Positions 59,702 to 64,000 of a stretch of DNA of 64,000 bases are shown piece by piece. Position 1 is the first letter of the stretch; every line of letters begins with the position of its first letter. Below the pieces are notes generated by a model. That model was not told the origin of the DNA. It did not search any database and saw only the letters and a list, made by a program, of their open reading frames with translations. The stretch is taken from the NCBI RefSeq assembly GCF_004054195.1, contig NZ_SBIW01000030.1, forward strand, positions 1 through 64,000, written 5' to 3'. The DNA is from Mucilaginibacter gilvus. GTDB taxonomy: Bacteria > Bacteroidota > Bacteroidia > Sphingobacteriales > Sphingobacteriaceae. A program made the translations under genes and the position numbers.

Positions 59702-60256
59702 TTATTTTCGGCTAAGGAAGGTGTTCACAGCCGCTACAGCATTTTCATACCTGTTGTCGCCGGTGCCGGATATCAACACGTAATTCGCTTTCAGCGCATC
59801 CAGCTCCAGGTACCAAACAGCCATAAAGTGTTCGCGCATGTTCGGGAAATCGCGCAGAGGGTCTTCTTCCCAGGGAAGATCGATATTTAGCAATAAATAC
59901 AGATCGTACGGATGTTTTGGTAATTCATCAAGCACCTCCTTTGGCGATTCGCCAAAGGTATGGTCGCTCCAGATCTTCACCGTAATAAAGGTAGTATCGC
60001 AGATAAGGAGCTTGTTTGCCTGCGGTACAAACTCCTCCTCCAGCGCCAATTGCCCGGTGAACATGTTTATCTCATCTTGCCAGGTAGGGGGGGCGGTAAG
60101 TTTTTCGCAATAACCGCGGGCATACTCGGGCACCCAAACAGTATTAAAATGCAGCGCCAAAAATGCCGACATGGTAGATTTGCCGGTAGATTCGGGGCCA
60201 ACTACAGCTATTTTTATGATTTCGGAATTGGGATGTTCGATTTCAGATTTGTTCAT
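59702..60256 (-). CDS. NadR-like nucleoside kinase ATPase
   Basis: 184 residues with the P-loop VVGPESTGKSTMSAFLALHF and WVPEYARGYCEKL, then LICDTTFITVKIWSDHTFGESP and LDELPKHPYDLYLLLNIDLPWEEDPLRDFP. This is the kinase half of NadR, without the adenylyltransferase domain. It should phosphorylate nicotinamide riboside (or a related nucleoside) brought in by PnuC, three bases upstream. Confidence 0.9.
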   Translation of the reverse strand: MNKSEIEHPNSEIIKIAVVGPESTGKSTMSAFLALHFNTVWVPEYARGYCEKLTAPPTWQDEINMFTGQLALEEEFVPQANKLLICDTTFITVKIWSDHTFGESPKEVLDELPKHPYDLYLLLNIDLPWEEDPLRDFPNMREHFMAVWYLELDALKANYVLISGTGDNRYENAVAAVNTFLSRK

Positions 60257-60259
60257 TCT

Positions 60260-60895
60260 TTACAGTTTAACTTCTGCTTCCCCTTCAGGGGGCTGGGGGG
60301 CGGCCTCATTCCAATTCTTTCGCCAATCCACATACCCCATTATAGCAATGCCAACGTATATGGCATACATCACCGCGGTAAGATGGAGGTCTTTATACAA
60401 GTAAACGCCAACGTATATCACATCTACAAAGATCCATATCAACCAGTTCTCTATAACCTTTCGTGCCAAAAATACCTGTGCAACCAGGCTGCATGCCGTA
60501 CAAAAACTATCCAGGTAGGGGAACGACGCTGTGGTGTACTTTAAAATTGTGCCTAAAATATAGGTGAATACAACAATTGCTCCTGCAGATATCAATAATT
60601 CTACCCGGGTGATCCGCGCAACCGGGGTCTTTTTTTCGGAAGCGGGTTTATTGGCCCAGTAATACCAGCCATACAGGTTCACCACAAAAAAATAAACCTG
60701 CAGGCCCATATCGGCAAACAAATGCGTTTCAAAAAAGATGAAAATGTAAATGGTGACGCTGATCATGGCTATAGGCCAGTTCCAGATGTTGTTTTTAGCC
60801 GCCAGGTAAACGCAAATAAGCCCGGTGATAACGCCGGTAATTTCGAGCCAGGTTTGATGCTGCCACCAATCCTGTAGCAGGTGTACAATTTGCAT
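60260..60895 (-). CDS. pnuC: PnuC-type nicotinamide riboside transporter
   Basis: 211 residues from the ATG at 60895 (MQIVHLLQDWWQHQTWLEITGVITGLICVYLAAKNNIWNWP); an upstream Met adds seven residues. Seven hydrophobic segments and the conserved WNWPI, LYGWYYW and NWLIWIFVDVIYVGVYLYK stretches identify the PnuC family. Uptake is by facilitated diffusion and is trapped by phosphorylation, hence the adjoining kinase. A related subfamily moves thiamine; no TPP riboswitch is seen, so the NAD role is preferred. Confidence 0.9.
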   Translation of the reverse strand: MQIVHLLQDWWQHQTWLEITGVITGLICVYLAAKNNIWNWPIAMISVTIYIFIFFETHLFADMGLQVYFFVVNLYGWYYWANKPASEKKTPVARITRVELLISAGAIVVFTYILGTILKYTTASFPYLDSFCTACSLVAQVFLARKVIENWLIWIFVDVIYVGVYLYKDLHLTAVMYAIYVGIAIMGYVDWRKNWNEAAPQPPEGEAEVKL

Positions 60896-61094
60896 GGCGT
60901 AAATATAAACAAGCAAATGTATTACAGGATGTAAATTTTATGTGGGGTTATTTATTGCGCCACTACGGAAAGCACAGAGCGGCTGTACCAAAGCCGGTTT
61001 GCCTAAAAGGCAAAGCACACCTGGTGGGCTAATATCTTCTTTTGGGCTTTAGTGTCTTTTAATCGGCGAAAATAGTTAATAGCAACGATATTGG

Positions 61095-61116
61095 TGGTGA
61101 CACAATATTGTCACCA
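61095..61116. repeat. Inverted repeat TGGTGACA / TGTCACCA
   Basis: 8-bp arms around a 6-nt spacer. It has an operator-like appearance; function unknown. Confidence 0.5.
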
Positions 61117-61164
61117 TTATGTAATTTGTAAGTCTATGATTATTAGGCGCTTATAAATGTTCAC

Positions 61165-61190
61165 GGTGTTCACGTGTGTGAGCGTGAACA
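61165..61190. repeat. Inverted repeat GTGTTCACG / CGTGAACAC
   Basis: Perfect 9-bp arms with an 8-nt spacer. TTCACG also occurs just before it, so there may be three half-sites. Confidence 0.5.
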
Positions 61191-61226
61191 CTAAATGATT
61201 TTTTGGCGATTTACGGGCAGCCAAAA

Positions 61227-61266
61227 AAAGCAAAGAGGCTGTATCAAAACCAATAAGATACAGCCC
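61227..61266 (-). terminator. Terminator of the M13 peptidase gene
   Basis: On the minus strand a 9-bp stem (GGCTGTATC with its complement, 11-nt loop) is followed by CTCTTTGCTTTTTTT. It lies about 40 bases after the peptidase stop. Confidence 0.75.
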
Positions 61267-61306
61267 TCCTGCGTAAAACTCCGCCTTCTCTATGGTTAAA
61301 AAAAGT

Positions 61307-63370
61307 TTACCATATCTTCACCCGTTTAGCCGGATCCAGCCACATTTTATCGCCTTTTTTTATGCCGAAGGCTTCGTAAAACTCGGGCACATCGGTAAAT
61401 GGCCCATTTACGCGCATAAACCCTGGCGAATGCACATCGCTTAGCAACTGGCTCGCTAATGATTCGGGCCTGTCATGCCCAAGCCATCCGAGGGCATAGC
61501 CCATAAAGTAACGCTGCACTGGGGTTAAGCCGTTTATCGTTTTACCTTCTTTATATTGTTCAGTCTTTTTGAAGGCATCCAAACCAATAACAATACCACC
61601 CAAATCGGCAATGTTTTCGCCCAGGGTTGCTTTACCATTTACATGCTGGTCGCCAACTTTATAATTGTTGAATTGCTCTATCAGCATTTGCGCGCGTTGC
61701 GCAAATTTTGCCGAATCTTGCGGGGTCCACCAGGCTTTTAGGTTGCCTTGTGCATCGTACTGGCGGCCCTGGTCGTCAAAACCATGGGTCATTTCGTGGC
61801 CAATGGTTGATGCCGCCGCATAGCCGTAAACCACCGCATCGTCAATATTGGCATCTTTAGCGCCGGGGATCATAAATATGGCAGCAGGCAATACAATTTC
61901 GTTGTTTGATGGGTTATAGTAGGCGTTGTAGGTTTGTGGTGTCATACCCCATTCGGTACGGTCAACCGGTTTGCCCAACTTTTCGGCGTTCTCATTATGC
62001 TGAAATATGCTGCCGCGCATTACGTTCATGGCGTAAGAAGAACGGTCGACAGTTAGCGAAGAATAATCCTTCCACTTATCGGGGTAGCCAACTTTAGGCA
62101 TTACTTTGGCCAGTTTCTCATAAGCTTTTTCTTTGGTGGCAGGGCTCATCCAATCCAGCTTTTCAATATGCTCTTTAAAGGTAGCGCGCATATCTTCTAC
62201 CAATTTTACGTAACGCGCCTTAGCTTCTTCCGGGAAGTATTCTTTCACAAATATTTGCCCAAGCACTTCGCCCATGAGGCCGTTCTCGGTATCTAAAACA
62301 CGTTTCCAGCGCGGCAATTGCTCCTTGCGCCCGTATAGTTGCGTTCCAAAAAAGCGGAAGTTCTCTTCGTCAAAAGCCTTGCTCAGATACGGGCTTGCAT
62401 CGCTCACCAGGTTTTTTTTGAGGTAGCTTTTCCAATCGGCAAGGGTAAAGGCAGTAAGCGCCTTGTTAACGGCGCGGTAATACTCGGGCTGGCCAACAAT
62501 TACGGTATCTACATTTTTGTAACCCAATTGCTCAAAAGTTGCTTTCCAGTCTACCAGTGGTGCAATTTTCCCTAAGCCGGCAACCGTCATTTTGTTATAG
62601 TTGTGGTATGGGTCGCGCAGGTCTTCCAGCTTACGGGAGCTATCGGCAAGTGCTTTTTCTATCAGGTAAGTTTTCGCGGTAGCGCCGCTAACTTCTGCCG
62701 GGCCCATGCCCATCAGCTTAAATAGTATAGGCAAATGTTTTTGCTGGTAATCGGTACGGATCTCAACGCTATGCTTATCGCTGTTAAAATAATAATCGCG
62801 GTTGGGCAGGCCTATGCCTGTTTGGTAAAGCTGCAGCATCATTTTGCTGCTGTTTTTATCATCCTGTCCAACGTAAGTACCAATGGGGTTTGGTACACCA
62901 ATAGTGCCCAGATGAGCAAACTCCGCTACCAGCGATTTTACATCGCTGATGCGGTCTATCCGTTCCAGTTCTTCTTTAAGCGGGGCAATTCCTTGTTTTT
63001 CAATATTAACGGTATCCATCCCGCTGAAATAGAAATCGCCTATCTTTTGGGTGTTGCTGCCTTTTTCGGCATTGGCTTTTAAGGCATCCTCGTTAATTTT
63101 TTTCAGTTTTTCGCGTAAATCGTCTTGCACCACATTACCAATGCCCCATGCCGAATATGCAGCGGGGATGGGGTTTTCTTTTAACCACTTACCACTGGCA
63201 TACAAAAAGAAATCGTCGCCGGGTTTAGCGGTGGCATCTATATTTTTAAACACGCGGTCGTTCTCGGCGTAAAGCTTTGACTTATCGTCTCCGGAGTTTT
63301 TGCAGGCGCCCAGCAGCAATGCCGCGGTCGCCAAAGTTGTAATAATGCGGATGTTTGTTTTTTTGTCCAT
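61307..63370 (-). CDS. M13-family metallopeptidase, lipoprotein (PepO-like)
   Basis: 687 residues with a lipoprotein signal (LATAALLLGACKN). The N-terminal peptidase M13 domain (FFLYASGKWLKENPIPAAYSAWG) leads to the zinc domain with TIGHEMTHGFDDQGRQYD (HExxH), ENIADLGG (third ligand Glu) and the C-terminal GYALGWLGHDRPESLASQLLSDVHSPGFMRVNGPFTDVPEFYEAFGIKKGDKMW. It cleaves small peptides in the periplasm or at the surface. The length is normal for the family. Confidence 0.94.
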   Translation of the reverse strand: MDKKTNIRIITTLATAALLLGACKNSGDDKSKLYAENDRVFKNIDATAKPGDDFFLYASGKWLKENPIPAAYSAWGIGNVVQDDLREKLKKINEDALKANAEKGSNTQKIGDFYFSGMDTVNIEKQGIAPLKEELERIDRISDVKSLVAEFAHLGTIGVPNPIGTYVGQDDKNSSKMMLQLYQTGIGLPNRDYYFNSDKHSVEIRTDYQQKHLPILFKLMGMGPAEVSGATAKTYLIEKALADSSRKLEDLRDPYHNYNKMTVAGLGKIAPLVDWKATFEQLGYKNVDTVIVGQPEYYRAVNKALTAFTLADWKSYLKKNLVSDASPYLSKAFDEENFRFFGTQLYGRKEQLPRWKRVLDTENGLMGEVLGQIFVKEYFPEEAKARYVKLVEDMRATFKEHIEKLDWMSPATKEKAYEKLAKVMPKVGYPDKWKDYSSLTVDRSSYAMNVMRGSIFQHNENAEKLGKPVDRTEWGMTPQTYNAYYNPSNNEIVLPAAIFMIPGAKDANIDDAVVYGYAAASTIGHEMTHGFDDQGRQYDAQGNLKAWWTPQDSAKFAQRAQMLIEQFNNYKVGDQHVNGKATLGENIADLGGIVIGLDAFKKTEQYKEGKTINGLTPVQRYFMGYALGWLGHDRPESLASQLLSDVHSPGFMRVNGPFTDVPEFYEAFGIKKGDKMWLDPAKRVKIW

Positions 63371-63950
63371 TTTTTAGCAGTTGTATGTAAAAAAATACAG
63401 GAGGTGTATGGTAAAACAGAATTTTTATTCCGGATAAATATACAAGTTAAATTAATTTCTAATTAGTTGCGGTTGGACAACCTTTGTAAAAATTATTTTA
63501 CAAATTTTTAAACACAAAAGTTGTAAGCGTTTTGGTGCCGATATTTTAAGTTTGAAACATTTTTTTTATTTAAAGTGTTTATAATCAGTAAATAAAGTGA
63601 TCTATTGTGTCAATTAGACGGTTTTTAAAACTCTGGAAATGTAAATTGGCGTTTAAACAATCGTCTTAAAGCAGTAAAAAATATGGCTTTAATTTTGTTG
63701 AAAAGTAAATGGTCCTGCATCATCCTTATAAAAACATAAATACATCTACCTATGTAAAAACGTTTTTCGATGTTCAGGCTTACTTGAATTCTCAGTAGCC
63801 CAAGTTGAGATGAATTGTTCTTTTTTTTGGGTTTAATCAATAGTTTAAATTAATTAGGGGAAAAGGGAGCTTCCAAAAGGCTCTCTTTTTTTGTGCGATA
63901 AATTTTGCTATGCGTGCATAATACTTTACTTTTAGACTTTCCATTATAAC
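63371..63950. other. 580-base AT-rich gap with an orphan terminator
   Basis: No convincing protein gene. An open frame of 71 codons on the minus strand (63625-63840) lacks any recognisable sense and has a Lys/Asn-rich start. A terminator-like hairpin on the plus strand at 63861-63890 has no gene before it, so a small RNA or leader between about 63500 and 63860 is possible. Confidence 0.45.
63861..63892 (+). terminator. Terminator-like hairpin without an upstream gene
   Basis: The stem AAGGGAGC/GCTCTCTT (one G-T pair) with a 9-nt loop is followed by TTTTT. It lies 60 bases before the acyl-CoA dehydrogenase ATG. It could end a small RNA or act as an attenuator of that gene. Confidence 0.6.
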
Positions 63951-64000
63951 ATGCAATTTAACCTTACCGAAGAACATTTAATGATACGCCAGGCGGCGCG
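63951..64000 (+). CDS. Acyl-CoA dehydrogenase, first 16 codons only
   Basis: The window ends within this gene. MQFNLTEEHLMIRQAA is the standard opening of acyl-CoA dehydrogenases (NLTEEQLMIRQAARDFA). These FAD enzymes oxidise fatty acyl-CoA in beta-oxidation or branched amino-acid breakdown. Which substrate is used cannot be told from 16 residues. Confidence 0.7.
   Translation, partial: MQFNLTEEHLMIRQAA

Larger units (their letters stand above)
60917..61306. other. Gap between pnuC and the M13 peptidase gene
   Basis: No gene. It holds two inverted repeats (61095-61116 and 61165-61190) and, at 61237-61265, the probable terminator of the minus-strand peptidase gene. The pnuC promoter should lie at the left end. 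Confidence 0.55.

Noticed and set aside
60917..61094. TPP or NAD riboswitch upstream of pnuC
   Set aside because: I looked for the conserved core motifs and found none in the leader.
63625..63840. 71-codon minus-strand open frame as a gene
   Set aside because: No recognisable sequence, no ribosome binding site, and AT-rich composition like its surroundings.

Overview
This 64-kb window comes from a chromosome of the phylum Bacteroidota, almost certainly family Sphingobacteriaceae and most like Mucilaginibacter or Pedobacter. That placement rests on the gliding lipoprotein GldD, an MG2/TonB-plug protein, DUF3472 and DUF4153 proteins, an M13 lipoprotein peptidase, a TAnnTTTG-type promoter, and the overall gene set. 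I see no CRISPR array, no intact insertion sequence, no rRNA and no complete tRNA.

Positions 1 to about 10,774 look like the right end of a decaying integrated island. They hold a mosaic of broken genes: a hypothetical protein, a CopB-type P-ATPase, an MgtA-like P-ATPase, an alpha-glucan phosphorylase and a histidine kinase. Between these are a few intact genes: a Met-rich periplasmic protein, an unknown 124-aa protein, ackA, xfp, a multi-PAS histidine kinase and a small excisionase-like HTH protein. Just inside the right edge is a noncoding array of diverged repeats, each carrying a small palindrome. The edge itself is a 22-nt tRNA 3'-end fragment followed by a strong terminator, as expected for an attachment site. 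Read on the minus strand, the remnants and intact genes appear colinear: glgP (broken), the 124-aa gene, ackA, xfp, cation P-ATPase (broken). This suggests an ancestral module that made ATP from stored glucan by way of phosphoketolase.

From 10,890 onward the genes look like ordinary chromosome. First comes a 5'-truncated PEP-utilising-enzyme end, then a sugar dehydrogenase, a 2OG oxygenase, a GH42 beta-galactosidase, a DUF3472 protein and an AsmA-like protein. Next is an ArsR-led set of small stress-type proteins (VOC, DUF1801, AHSA1) with two perfect operator palindromes. A redox/gas-sensing cluster follows (truncated globin, cyclic-nucleotide-domain kinase, response regulator fused to a thioredoxin-reductase-like flavoprotein). 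After it lies an Anbu proteasome-homologue operon (ATP-grasp, alpha-E, two transglutaminases, Anbu).

From 33 kb to 46 kb are a Crp regulator, a glycosyltransferase, a methyltransferase, a TPR hybrid kinase, aroE, gldD, an MBL hydrolase, a LolC/E-type permease, rbfA, an M23 peptidase, a DUF4153 membrane protein and pdhB. From 46 kb to the end are an MG2/plug protein, a DtxR/MntR-type regulator with an outer-membrane protein and a large operator-like inverted repeat, tex, terC, an ECF sigma/anti-sigma/surface-protein operon, pnuC with a NadR-like kinase, an M13 peptidase, and the first codons of an acyl-CoA dehydrogenase.
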